NCBI GenBank assembly: GCA_947567595.1
Contig: CANOMQ010000029.1
Span: 1 to 51,835 of the forward strand
Direction of reading: 5' to 3'
Source of the DNA: an uncultured Lachnospiraceae bacterium
GTDB taxonomy: Bacteria; Bacillota; Clostridia; Lachnospirales; Lachnospiraceae
Length of the DNA stretch: 51,835 bases
The notes beneath the pieces are model-generated. The model saw only the letters and a list, made by a program, of their open reading frames with translations, ran no database searches and was not told where the DNA came from. Both the position numbers and the translations under genes were made by a program. Every line of letters starts with the position of its first letter. Positions within the stretch are counted from its first letter, which is position 1. Of the stretch, positions 1 through 6,630 are shown one piece after another.

Positions 1-118
1 AAGGTAAAGCACTGATGAAATGCTTTATCTCTTACACTTATATGGTACTAAAAAGAACCATTATCAGTCCTTTTTTGAGATATTGATTTACTTCATTATA
101 AAATTTACTTTGTTGCCT
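1..118. other. AT-rich sequence abutting the broken end of cotJC
   Basis: This stretch begins where the cotJC homology ends and is clearly AT-richer than cotJABC. It encodes no recognisable CotJC tail in any frame and no protein I recognise. No clear terminal inverted repeat, transposase fragment or group II intron boundary is visible. It could be the edge of a mobile element extending outside the window, or neighbouring DNA joined by a deletion. Confidence 0.4.
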
Positions 119-541
119 TTATCGATGTGTGACTTCTGCCGCCATATCCTCCGTCAAATCCGTAATCACATCGCCCTTCGACTGGAACTCGCACGCATTA
201 AACGGAATGCCGCCCGCCGCCTGCGGCCAGAGCGCAAGTGTGTGGTCTACATAATACTTGTCGAAGCCGGACTTCTCAATCTCCTCCGGCGTCAGGTTTT
301 TGGTGAGCTGATATACAATCGCGCAAATCATCTCAAAATGCGCCAGCTCCTCCGTACCGATGTCCGTCAGAAGCCCTGCCACTGTGTTGTACGGCATTGT
401 GTAGCGCTGTGCAAGGTAGCGCATGGACGCCGCGAGCTCTCCGTCGGGACCTCCGTACTGGGAGATGATAACCTGTGCAATCTTCGGGTTGGTCTGTGTG
501 ATTTTTACAGGAAACTGCAATCTTTTTTCATAATTCCACAT
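119..541 (-). CDS. cotJC: CotJC spore coat protein (manganese-catalase fold), C-terminally truncated
   Basis: Third gene of the cotJ operon; its ATG overlaps the cotJB stop by one base. The N-terminal 130 or so residues match CotJC closely (start MWNYEKRLQFPVK, then YGGPDGELAA and LTDIGTEELAHFEM, which carries Glu/His residues of the di-manganese centre). CotJC is a manganese-catalase-like inner coat protein of about 190 residues. Here the reading frame leaves the family right after the DLTEDMAAE segment, adds VTHR and stops at 140 residues. The last ~50 residues, which carry the second half of the metal-binding four-helix bundle, are absent, and none of the three minus-strand frames of bases 1-118 continues them. 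The DNA beyond the break is distinctly AT-richer. Either an element has inserted here or the 3' end has been lost. Family assignment is secure; function of this truncated form is doubtful. Confidence 0.85.
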   Translation of the reverse strand: MWNYEKRLQFPVKITQTNPKIAQVIISQYGGPDGELAASMRYLAQRYTMPYNTVAGLLTDIGTEELAHFEMICAIVYQLTKNLTPEEIEKSGFDKYYVDHTLALWPQAAGGIPFNACEFQSKGDVITDLTEDMAAEVTHR

Positions 542-837
542 TAGTGATAGCCCCCTTCCCACGGCCAGTCCTGCGTGGCCCATTTCCATTCTCTGCAATC
601 CATGTCAACGGTGCTTAGCACCAAAGGACCGTATTTTTCGGTATACTCCTTGACCATTTTGTTTTTTGCCATGTTGTAGTGCTTGAATGCGTCCATTGCC
701 TGCTGGTCGTACGGGTGGGTGTCAAGGTAAAGGTTGAGCTCCTTGAGCACGAAGTCAACCTTGCCGATTTCATATAAAAGGTGCTTGCGCTCCGAGCACG
801 AATCGGTATTGCACGGCTTAAAAGCTGTATTCATCAT
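541..837 (-). CDS. cotJB: CotJB spore coat protein
   Basis: 98 residues, the usual size for CotJB, a small spore coat protein that works with CotJA and CotJC in the mother cell. The family pattern is visible: an N-terminal helical stretch (LLYEIGKVDFVLKELNLYLD), then HPYDQQAMDAF and a C-terminal aromatic end with WPWEGGYH. A strong ribosome binding site (GGAGGGTGAA) precedes the first of two adjacent ATGs at 837. The cotJA stop TGA overlaps the start, and the cotJB stop overlaps the cotJC start, so the three genes look translationally coupled. Confidence 0.92.
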   Translation of the reverse strand: MMNTAFKPCNTDSCSERKHLLYEIGKVDFVLKELNLYLDTHPYDQQAMDAFKHYNMAKNKMVKEYTEKYGPLVLSTVDMDCREWKWATQDWPWEGGYH

Positions 838-1007
838 TTCACCCTCCTTCCCGTAAACGGTTTGTTCAGTTCCGGAAAGATGGTGCCTGTTTTAAAGGCG
901 TCATCAAGGTTTTCGTACATATTACAGTTTCTCTGCCACGGTACATACGCCATTGCCACCGGGAACTGCTCCATATAAGGCATTTGGGGTTTCCATTCCT
1001 GCATCAT
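834..1007 (-). CDS. cotJA: CotJA spore coat protein
   Basis: A 57-residue gene. Translation starts MMQEWKPQMPYMEQFPVAM and continues with AYVPWQ, ENLDDAFKTGTIFPELNKPF and GRR. The YVPWQ and GTIFPELNKPF blocks are typical of CotJA, a short proline-rich coat protein that is first in cotJABC operons. GGAG lies about 8 bases before the first ATG (1007; a second ATG follows directly). Its TGA stop (834-836) overlaps the cotJB start. The promoter was not identified; a mother-cell sigma-E promoter would be expected, but no convincing match was seen between 1010 and 1060. Confidence 0.9.
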   Translation of the reverse strand: MMQEWKPQMPYMEQFPVAMAYVPWQRNCNMYENLDDAFKTGTIFPELNKPFTGRRVK

Positions 1008-1194
1008 GTCTACACTCCTCGATTTTTTATATTTATTACCATATTATGTCAAAACAGGCGATTGGTTACCGCCGCATCTTCTTCCAGAACGCAGGAAGGC
1101 ACGTCTGCAATCCGCGAATATTTTTCAAGCATTTGGCAATAATCAAATGCAAATGGGTTCACGCCTGTGGGCAAATCAGAAACGGAGGAAAACT

Positions 1195-2595
1195 ATGTAT
1201 CAGACATTTGAAGAAAACAAGAATTATCTGAATGATACACTGCATGTCAGCGAATGCTTTGACATTGTAAATCGCGACATCACAATCGGCGGAAAAAACG
1301 CAGCCTTTTATTTTATAGACGGCTTTTGCAAGGACGAAATGATGCAGAAGCTATTGCAGTTTCTCATGGGATTAAAAAGCGACGACATGCCGCAGACCGC
1401 AGATGGTCTGAATAAACTGCTGCCGCACGTGGAGGTTGACCTGACAAGGGACTTTGACGAAATCACCAAAAACGTGCTCTGCGGCGTTTTCGCGGTGCTA
1501 ATTGAAGGCTATGACGACTGTATCCTGATTGACTCGCGCACCTACCCCGCGCGCGGCGTGTCGGAGCCGGAAAAGGACAAGGTTTTAAGGGGCTCGAAGG
1601 ACGGCTTTGTGGAAACCATCGTCTTCAATACCGCCCTAATCCGCCGCCGTATCCGCAGCACGGATTTGAGGGTGGAAATGCTCAGTGCCGGAAAAGCGTC
1701 AAAAACCGACATCGCGCTCTGCTACATGGACAGCCGTGTTGACAAGGAGTTTTTAAGGAAAATCCGTGACCGGATAAAGGACATCAAGGTCGATGCACTC
1801 ACCCTCAATCAGGAAAGCCTTGCCGAGTGCCTCTACACCTCGAAATGGTTCAATCCCTTCCCGAAGTTTAAGTACACGGAGCGTCCCGACACTGCCGCCG
1901 CGCAGGTTTTGGAGGGAAATATCATCATTTTGGTGGACAACTCACCCTCCGCCATGATTCTTCCCATCAGTATCCTTGACATGATACAGGAGGCGGACGA
2001 CTTTTATTTCCCGCCCGTCACGGGCTCCTATTTAAGGCTCTCGCGGTTTTTAATCCTAATCCTGACCTACTTTGTCACGCCGACGTTTTTGCTGCTCATG
2101 CAAAACCCCGACTGGATACCTGCCGGATTTGAATTTATCGTCGTGAAGGAGGACATCAACGTGCCGCTTATTTGGCAGTTTTTAATCCTTGAGCTTGCCA
2201 TTGACGGTCTGCGCCTTGCGGCAGTCAATACGCCAAACATGCTTTCGACGCCACTGAGCGTCATGGCGGCGTTAATCCTTGGGGAATTTTCCGTAAAGAG
2301 CGGCTGGTTTAATGCCGAGGTCATGCTCTACATGGCGTTTGTGGCAATTGCCAACTATACCCACCCCAGCTATGAGCTTGGCTATGCGATAAAGTTTTTC
2401 CGGATTATCAGCCTGATTTTAACTGCGATATTCCAGTTCTGGGGATATATTGCAGGAATCGCACTGTTCTTCTTCGCAATCGTCTCAAACAAAATGGTGT
2501 CCGGTCAAAGCTACCTTTATCCGCTTATTCCGTTTAACTGGAAAAAAGTCAGCCATGCGCTGTTCCGCTACCGGCTGCCAAAATCACAGGAATGA
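1195..2595 (+). CDS. GerA-family spore germination membrane protein (SpoVAF-like)
   Basis: 466 residues from the ATG at 1195, chosen because AACGGAGGAAAACT sits directly before it; the frame is open further upstream but has no better start. The N-terminal ~270 residues are soluble, followed by the block YTERPDTAAAQVLEGNIIIL and VDNSPSAMILP, a hallmark of the GerA superfamily and especially close to SpoVAF. The C-terminal third (about residues 285-435) carries five or so hydrophobic segments. GerAA/SpoVAF proteins sit in the spore inner membrane and take part in germinant response or ion and dipicolinate release. No gerB/gerC partner or spoVA operon adjoins it, so it is a stand-alone gene divergent from cotJ. 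Family confident; the subgroup is inferred. Confidence 0.88.
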   Translation: MYQTFEENKNYLNDTLHVSECFDIVNRDITIGGKNAAFYFIDGFCKDEMMQKLLQFLMGLKSDDMPQTADGLNKLLPHVEVDLTRDFDEITKNVLCGVFAVLIEGYDDCILIDSRTYPARGVSEPEKDKVLRGSKDGFVETIVFNTALIRRRIRSTDLRVEMLSAGKASKTDIALCYMDSRVDKEFLRKIRDRIKDIKVDALTLNQESLAECLYTSKWFNPFPKFKYTERPDTAAAQVLEGNIIILVDNSPSAMILPISILDMIQEADDFYFPPVTGSYLRLSRFLILILTYFVTPTFLLLMQNPDWIPAGFEFIVVKEDINVPLIWQFLILELAIDGLRLAAVNTPNMLSTPLSVMAALILGEFSVKSGWFNAEVMLYMAFVAIANYTHPSYELGYAIKFFRIISLILTAIFQFWGYIAGIALFFFAIVSNKMVSGQSYLYPLIPFNWKKVSHALFRYRLPKSQE

Positions 2596-2629
2596 AAATG
2601 AATAATATCTCACTCTTTGGTGTAAACTA

Positions 2630-2684
2630 AAAAGGAGGGTATCCTCGAAGTCATGCAATGACTTGTGAGATACTCTCCCTTTTC
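2630..2684. terminator. Bidirectional hairpin between the GerA-family gene and dut
   Basis: A long imperfect inverted repeat (AAAAGGAGGGTATC side pairing with GATACTCTCCCTTTT side) has an inner perfect 7-bp stem AAGTCAT/ATGACTT. It lies between two convergent genes and is flanked by A-rich and T-rich runs, as expected for a terminator used from both sides. Confidence 0.75.
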
Positions 2685-3137
2685 TTAATTCTTCCCCGTT
2701 GAGCCAAATCCTCCGCGGTTTGGTCCGGTCAATTCCTCAACTTCCTCAAACTCAATATCCGGCTGCTGTTCCATAATGCGGAACTGACAGATACGGTCAT
2801 TTAAATGGATTTCGGTATCGCGCATGGCGTACATCGGTACAAACCATGCATCATCATTTCCGCAATATCCGCCCTCGCCCGTTTCCCGGTCAGGGCCGTC
2901 AATCACGCCCTGATGATTGACCTGTATCAGCCCAAAATTCTTAAACGTAGAGCTTCTCGGGACGACATGCGCCTCATAGCCCCTTGGCAATTCCACCGCA
3001 ATCCCAAGCGGTATCAGCTTAAACTCGCCCTTCTTCATCACCACGTCCTGCGCCGCCCGAAGGTCAATCCAGTTTCCCTTTGTAATTTTTTCCAGCCGTT
3101 GTACCTTATCGCTCAAATATCTTATCTTAATCTTCAC
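2685..3137 (-). CDS. dut: dUTP diphosphatase (dUTPase)
   Basis: 150 residues, normal for trimeric dUTPase, which hydrolyses dUTP to dUMP and pyrophosphate and so keeps uracil out of DNA. All five family motifs are present in order: IDLRAA (motif 1), PRSSTFKN (motif 2), NHQGVIDG (motif 3, with a longer loop than usual rich in Gly, Asp and Asn), DRICQFRI (motif 4) and the P-loop-like C-terminal arm [10 protein letters not shown] (motif 5). The catalytic aspartate is the one in GVID. It lies downstream of nrdG in the same direction (29-bp gap), which fits a shared role in deoxynucleotide supply. Confidence 0.93.
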   Translation of the reverse strand: MKIKIRYLSDKVQRLEKITKGNWIDLRAAQDVVMKKGEFKLIPLGIAVELPRGYEAHVVPRSSTFKNFGLIQVNHQGVIDGPDRETGEGGYCGNDDAWFVPMYAMRDTEIHLNDRICQFRIMEQQPDIEFEEVEELTGPNRGGFGSTGKN

Positions 3138-3166
3138 CTTATGCTCCTTATATTCGCAAATCCGTC

Positions 3167-3748
3167 CTATGCCTTCCGAATCGAACAGCTTCCGCCCACA
3201 CTAAACGGGATAATGTTTGTCTCACGCCCCATCGGAATATCATCATGATCCGCGCAGTAAAGCACTGGAACTGACTTATCCGCAGACGCAAGCGTCGCCC
3301 GCACATCAATAACGCGCTGGTTGCTGCTGCCCTTCCACATCAGCGTCGTATCCTTCTTATCCTGCTCAAACTCGCCATCCACCAGTACATCGACATAATT
3401 CATCAGCCCATAATGCATTACATTTTCCCACACATCACCTGTGTAGAGCCAAATCGTCTTATCAGGATACTTCTCCTTGATTTCCATTGCAAGCTGCTTC
3501 ACACCACTGCGGTTCGCACAGTGGAGCGGATCGCCTCCCGAAAACGTAATCCCTGATATATAGGACTGGTCAAGCTGCTCAAAAATCTCGTTTTTTGCGT
3601 TTTCATCAAACTCCAGACCGCCATTCGGATCCCACGTCACCGGATTCTGGCACCCCTTACAGCAGTGCTCACACCCCGCAACCCACAAAACAACCCGCAG
3701 CCCGTCACCATTTAGCATATCATCCTTCGTAATATTATGATATCTCAT
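3167..3748 (-). CDS. nrdG: Anaerobic ribonucleotide reductase activating protein
   Basis: 193 residues. NrdG is the radical-SAM activase that makes the glycyl radical on NrdD. The iron-sulfur motif CxxxCxxC is present at C26, C30 and C33 ([13 protein letters not shown]), followed by the SAM-binding GGDP-type motif in ITFSGGDPL. It follows nrdD in the same direction after a 145-bp spacer filled with hairpins, so it should be on the nrdD transcript. The sequence is somewhat longer at the C-terminus than the E. coli enzyme, as in Clostridial homologues. Confidence 0.94.
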   Translation of the reverse strand: MRYHNITKDDMLNGDGLRVVLWVAGCEHCCKGCQNPVTWDPNGGLEFDENAKNEIFEQLDQSYISGITFSGGDPLHCANRSGVKQLAMEIKEKYPDKTIWLYTGDVWENVMHYGLMNYVDVLVDGEFEQDKKDTTLMWKGSSNQRVIDVRATLASADKSVPVLYCADHDDIPMGRETNIIPFSVGGSCSIRKA

Positions 3749-3813
3749 TTTGCCAACCTCTTATCTGATTTATATTTTTAGCATACTTTTCCAATAAGGC
3801 TTCGCCATTCAGA

Positions 3814-3834
3814 AGAACGCCGCCCTTGCGTTCT
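3814..3834 (-). other. Small hairpin in the nrdD-nrdG spacer
   Basis: Perfect 7-bp inverted repeat AGAACGC/GCGTTCT with a 7-base loop. No T-run follows on the minus strand, so it is not an obvious terminator. Confidence 0.5.
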
Positions 3835-3845
3835 TCCAAACATTT

Positions 3846-3886
3846 AGCAATTCTAAGCTCATGTCTTTTATGAGCTTAGAATTGCT
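3846..3886 (-). other. 17-bp perfect inverted repeat just after nrdD
   Basis: Arms AGCAATTCTAAGCTCAT and ATGAGCTTAGAATTGCT pair perfectly over 17 bp around a 7-base loop. It starts 7 bases past the nrdD stop. There is no T-run after it in the direction of transcription, so it looks like an mRNA stabiliser or processing site, or a repeated palindrome, rather than a terminator. It could set the NrdD:NrdG ratio. Confidence 0.7.
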
Positions 3887-3893
3887 TAATGTT

Positions 3894-6059
3894 TTACATA
3901 CTCTTCCGCTCCGCAATCTCCGCCATTTTCGCATCATTGAGCCGCGTATCACCATGCACACGCGAATACGACAGATACCCGTTCATACGGTCAATCTTGG
4001 TCAAATTCTTGCTCCCACACTTCGGGCACACGTCCATCTCAAGTTCCTGATGACCACAATCGTCACAATACGCAAGCGACAAATTCACGCCCTCATAAAA
4101 GCCCATCTCCATCGCGCGCCGAACAAGCGTTTTGATTGCCGCAATATTATAATCAATCGGATATTTCACATACTGGATTTTCCCACCATTTGACAAATCC
4201 CAAAAACGGTACTCCAAATCCTGCTTCTGAATGGGCGTAATATCCTCCGTCACATGACAGTGGAAGCTGTTGCTGACATATTCCCTGTCGGAAACGCCCT
4301 CGACAATCCCGTACTTTGCCCGAAACTGCTTTACCTGAAGCCCGCACAGGTTCTCGGCAGGCGTGCCGTAAATCGCATACAGGTTGCCGTCCTCCTCCTT
4401 GAAGCGGTTCACCTCTTTATTAATATACTCCAAAACTTCCAACGCAAACGCGCCGTCCTCCACAAGCGACTTTCCATTATAAAGCATCTGAAGCTCATTA
4501 AACGCCGTAATGCCAAACGAAGCCGTAGCCGACCTTAACAGTGGCTTAATCTTGTCCGAAAGCTTTAAGTTTCCGCCCAAGAAACCGCCCTCACAGTACG
4601 CAAGCGGATTGGTTGACGCACGCATGTTTCCAAGATATGCATATGTTCGGATATGAAGCTGACGGATTAAATTCAGATAGTAGTCGAGCACCTCATAAAA
4701 ATCCCGGCTTTCCTGCCTTGCCTTCGCCAAAATCATCGGTAAATGCAATGAAACCGCTCCGACATTAAAGCGCCCGACAAACACCGGCGTATCCTTGTCG
4801 TCTGCCGGGTGCATACCGCCCCGCTCATACCACGGAGAGAGAAACGCGCGGCATCCCATCGGCGAAATTGCCTTTCCGTACTGCTTATACATACTCGCAA
4901 CATAGCCCTTACCCGTAAGGCTTAACCAGTCGGGATACATCGTCTTTGCCGAGCACTGAATGCCCGCCTCAAACACGTCTTCCAGCTCCTTCCCCGGTCC
5001 ATGCAGATTTTCATCATATAAAAAGACAATCTTGGGAAACAATACCGGCTTTTTACAGTCCTTCTTGCCCTGTCCCTTCCTGCGCACATTGAGCATGTGG
5101 ATTGTTGCCATCTTCGCAAACCGCTCTCTGCCGATTCCCGCTGTCACCGTAATAAACGGATAGTCGCCACGGCTGCTTGCCACCGTGTTAAACTTATACT
5201 CCCAGCCCTGAAAACCCTGATCAAACTCCCGCTCCACATCTGCCAGCGCAACTTCCTGCGCCTTCTTTTCATCAATGCCAAGCGATCTGTACTTTTCAAG
5301 CGCCGACTGATACGTTTTCTCCGCATAAGGAGCAAGGATTTTGTCCACCTCCGGCACAGTAAAGCCGCCATACTGCTGGCTTGCCGCACTCAAAACAATG
5401 TCCCCAATCACGTCAAATGCAACGTCAAGCGACTTTGGCTCATTATACCAGATATTTCCCATCTCAAAGCCGCCCGAAAGTACGTTCTGCACGTCAAAAA
5501 GACAGCAGTTCATCGTATCGCGCCGCGCCGACATGTCATGCACATAAATATATCCGTCCCTGCAAGCCTGTATCTCCTCGGTCGTCATGAAAAACTTCTG
5601 ATACAGCTCCTTATTGAACTGGTTAAAAATCAGGCTGCGCTTCGTGGAAACAAGCGCCGAATCCGTGTTGGCGTTCTCCTTATCCCCCACATACATGATG
5701 GACTGGCTCTTTTTATACACATCGTCCATCATGCGCACAAAATCCTGCTTATAATTCCGATAATCACGATAGCTCTTGGCTACAACCGGCTTAACCTCCT
5801 CAAGGGCGCTCTCCACGATATTGTGCATCACGGGAATCGGAATCTCATCGGTCTCCATCTCGTCCACCTTGTGAATCACATAACTGCATATATGCCGCTT
5901 GTCATCGTCCGTAAATTTTGCAAGCGCACGGTATGCGGACTTCCCCACAGCCGTTATCACCTTCTGCACGTTAAACGCTTCCTTGCTGCCGTCCTTTTTA
6001 ATGACATAAACGGTATTCGTCGGCTTATAAAGCGCACCGTAGTCTATTTCTTCGCTCAT
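3894..6059 (-). CDS. nrdD: Anaerobic (class III) ribonucleoside-triphosphate reductase
   Basis: 721 residues from the ATG at 6059, chosen for GGGAGGATTAAC immediately before it. NrdD reduces ribonucleoside triphosphates to deoxynucleotides using a glycyl radical and works only without oxygen. The N-terminus carries an ATP-cone allosteric domain (VIKKDGSKEAFNVQKV). The C-terminus has the zinc-binding pair CDDC ... CPKC (C665, C668, C678, C681) and the radical site in RMNGYL (Gly694). The promoter and two NrdR-type boxes lie upstream (6120-6216). Partner nrdG follows. Confidence 0.96.
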   Translation of the reverse strand: MSEEIDYGALYKPTNTVYVIKKDGSKEAFNVQKVITAVGKSAYRALAKFTDDDKRHICSYVIHKVDEMETDEIPIPVMHNIVESALEEVKPVVAKSYRDYRNYKQDFVRMMDDVYKKSQSIMYVGDKENANTDSALVSTKRSLIFNQFNKELYQKFFMTTEEIQACRDGYIYVHDMSARRDTMNCCLFDVQNVLSGGFEMGNIWYNEPKSLDVAFDVIGDIVLSAASQQYGGFTVPEVDKILAPYAEKTYQSALEKYRSLGIDEKKAQEVALADVEREFDQGFQGWEYKFNTVASSRGDYPFITVTAGIGRERFAKMATIHMLNVRRKGQGKKDCKKPVLFPKIVFLYDENLHGPGKELEDVFEAGIQCSAKTMYPDWLSLTGKGYVASMYKQYGKAISPMGCRAFLSPWYERGGMHPADDKDTPVFVGRFNVGAVSLHLPMILAKARQESRDFYEVLDYYLNLIRQLHIRTYAYLGNMRASTNPLAYCEGGFLGGNLKLSDKIKPLLRSATASFGITAFNELQMLYNGKSLVEDGAFALEVLEYINKEVNRFKEEDGNLYAIYGTPAENLCGLQVKQFRAKYGIVEGVSDREYVSNSFHCHVTEDITPIQKQDLEYRFWDLSNGGKIQYVKYPIDYNIAAIKTLVRRAMEMGFYEGVNLSLAYCDDCGHQELEMDVCPKCGSKNLTKIDRMNGYLSYSRVHGDTRLNDAKMAEIAERKSM

Positions 6060-6119
6060 GTTAATCCTCCCTTGCATGTCCGGCACACCGTTTTCAGAAT
6101 ATTCACTTAACGACCCGAA

Positions 6120-6135
6120 ATACTATAAATTGTGT
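6120..6135 (-). promoter_or_regulatory. NrdR box 1 (nrdD-proximal)
   Basis: ATACTATAAATTGTGT matches the NrdR consensus ACACTATATATAGTGT at 13 of 16 positions. NrdR is the ATP/dATP-sensing repressor of ribonucleotide reductase genes. Its start is 43 bp from that of box 2, about four helical turns, so both face the same side of DNA. Confidence 0.7.
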
Positions 6136-6162
6136 TTATATAGGGGGTGTTATTTAATTCAT

Positions 6163-6178
6163 ATACAATATATAGTGC
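6163..6178 (-). promoter_or_regulatory. NrdR box 2 (promoter-proximal)
   Basis: ATACAATATATAGTGC matches the NrdR consensus at 13 of 16 positions. It lies directly downstream of the predicted nrdD transcription start (about 6181), where bound repressor would block initiation or escape. Confidence 0.7.
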
Positions 6179-6187
6179 CTGTCTACT

Positions 6188-6216
6188 AGTATATGATAAT
6201 TACCATACTATGTCAA
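6188..6216 (-). promoter_or_regulatory. Sigma-A promoter of nrdD-nrdG
   Basis: Read on the minus strand: TTGACA (6211-6216), a 17-bp spacer, and TATACT (6188-6193). Near-consensus in both boxes and spacing. It gives a leader of about 120 nt holding both NrdR boxes. Confidence 0.8.
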
Positions 6217-6340
6217 TTAAACTTATTCACAGTAAAAAACAAAAATATTTATATAAAAACAACAATATTTATAAAATGTAAAAATACCTCTTGACTTATT
6301 TTGGTTTCATGCTACAAACCCGTCGAAAAAAATTTCTGAC
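6217..6340. other. AT-rich intergenic stretch
   Basis: Between the nrdD promoter and the terminator of the small membrane protein gene. Together with the promoter and NrdR boxes it makes up a ~330-bp gene-free region. No open frame with a ribosome binding site and no further structured element was seen. Confidence 0.5.
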
Positions 6341-6376
6341 AAAAAAAATGTACCGATGTCATTCGATACATTTTTA
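6341..6376 (-). terminator. Intrinsic terminator of the small membrane protein gene
   Basis: A 12-bp stem (AAAATGTA, one G-T wobble, then CGA) closes a 6-base loop and is followed on the minus strand by a run of eight T. It starts ~15 bp past the stop of the 47-residue gene. Confidence 0.8.
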
Positions 6377-6388
6377 ACAATATGCCTG

Positions 6389-6532
6389 CTATTCTTTAAC
6401 GTTCTCCGTTTTTACCTTTGGCTTCCAGCACTTTACACCGATGAAACCGCCAATGCCTGATACGACAATAATGACTGCAAAGGTCAAAAGATACGATAAA
6501 GTCATTCTGATAAATTCAATCAAATTTCCCAT
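6389..6532 (-). CDS. Small single-pass membrane protein, unknown function
   Basis: 47 residues. It starts MGNLIEFIRMTLSYLL, has one strongly hydrophobic helix (LLTFAVIIVVSGIGGFIGV, about residues 15-33) and a short basic/charged tail (KCWKPKVKTENVKE). AGAGG precedes the ATG. It has its own promoter (TTGACG, 18 bp, TATGAT at 6578-6607) and its own terminator (6341-6376), so it is a monocistronic unit, which strongly favours a real gene. I do not recognise a named family. The layout suggests an inner-membrane microprotein, perhaps a subunit or regulator of a larger membrane complex; that is inference only. Confidence 0.7.
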   Translation of the reverse strand: MGNLIEFIRMTLSYLLTFAVIIVVSGIGGFIGVKCWKPKVKTENVKE

Positions 6533-6577
6533 GAAACATTACCTCTCAATCCGCTTCTCATTCAGTAAGCTATCCTT

Positions 6578-6607
6578 ATCATACCACTTTTTACGGGACA
6601 TCGTCAA
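6578..6607 (-). promoter_or_regulatory. Promoter of the small membrane protein gene
   Basis: Minus-strand TTGACG (6602-6607), 18-bp spacer, TATGAT (6578-6583). It lies between the end of the second ABC exporter gene and the 47-residue gene. Confidence 0.65.
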
Positions 6608-6630
6608 GCGGTTAATGGCTTTTTCCAAAT

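Noticed and set aside
1006-1194. Upstream extension of the GerA-family gene
   Set aside because: The extension overlaps the cotJA start, has no ribosome binding site and is not family-like; GGAGG directly before 1195 fixes the start.
1010-1194. Sigma-E or sigma-G promoters for cotJ and the GerA-family gene
   Set aside because: Expected biologically, but no -35/-10 pair with acceptable spacing was found by eye.
5097-6110. Long plus-strand open frame (337 codons) opposite nrdD
   Set aside because: It is antisense to the well-supported nrdD gene, rich in His, Leu and Arg as expected of a shadow frame, and has no ribosome binding site or recognisable domain.
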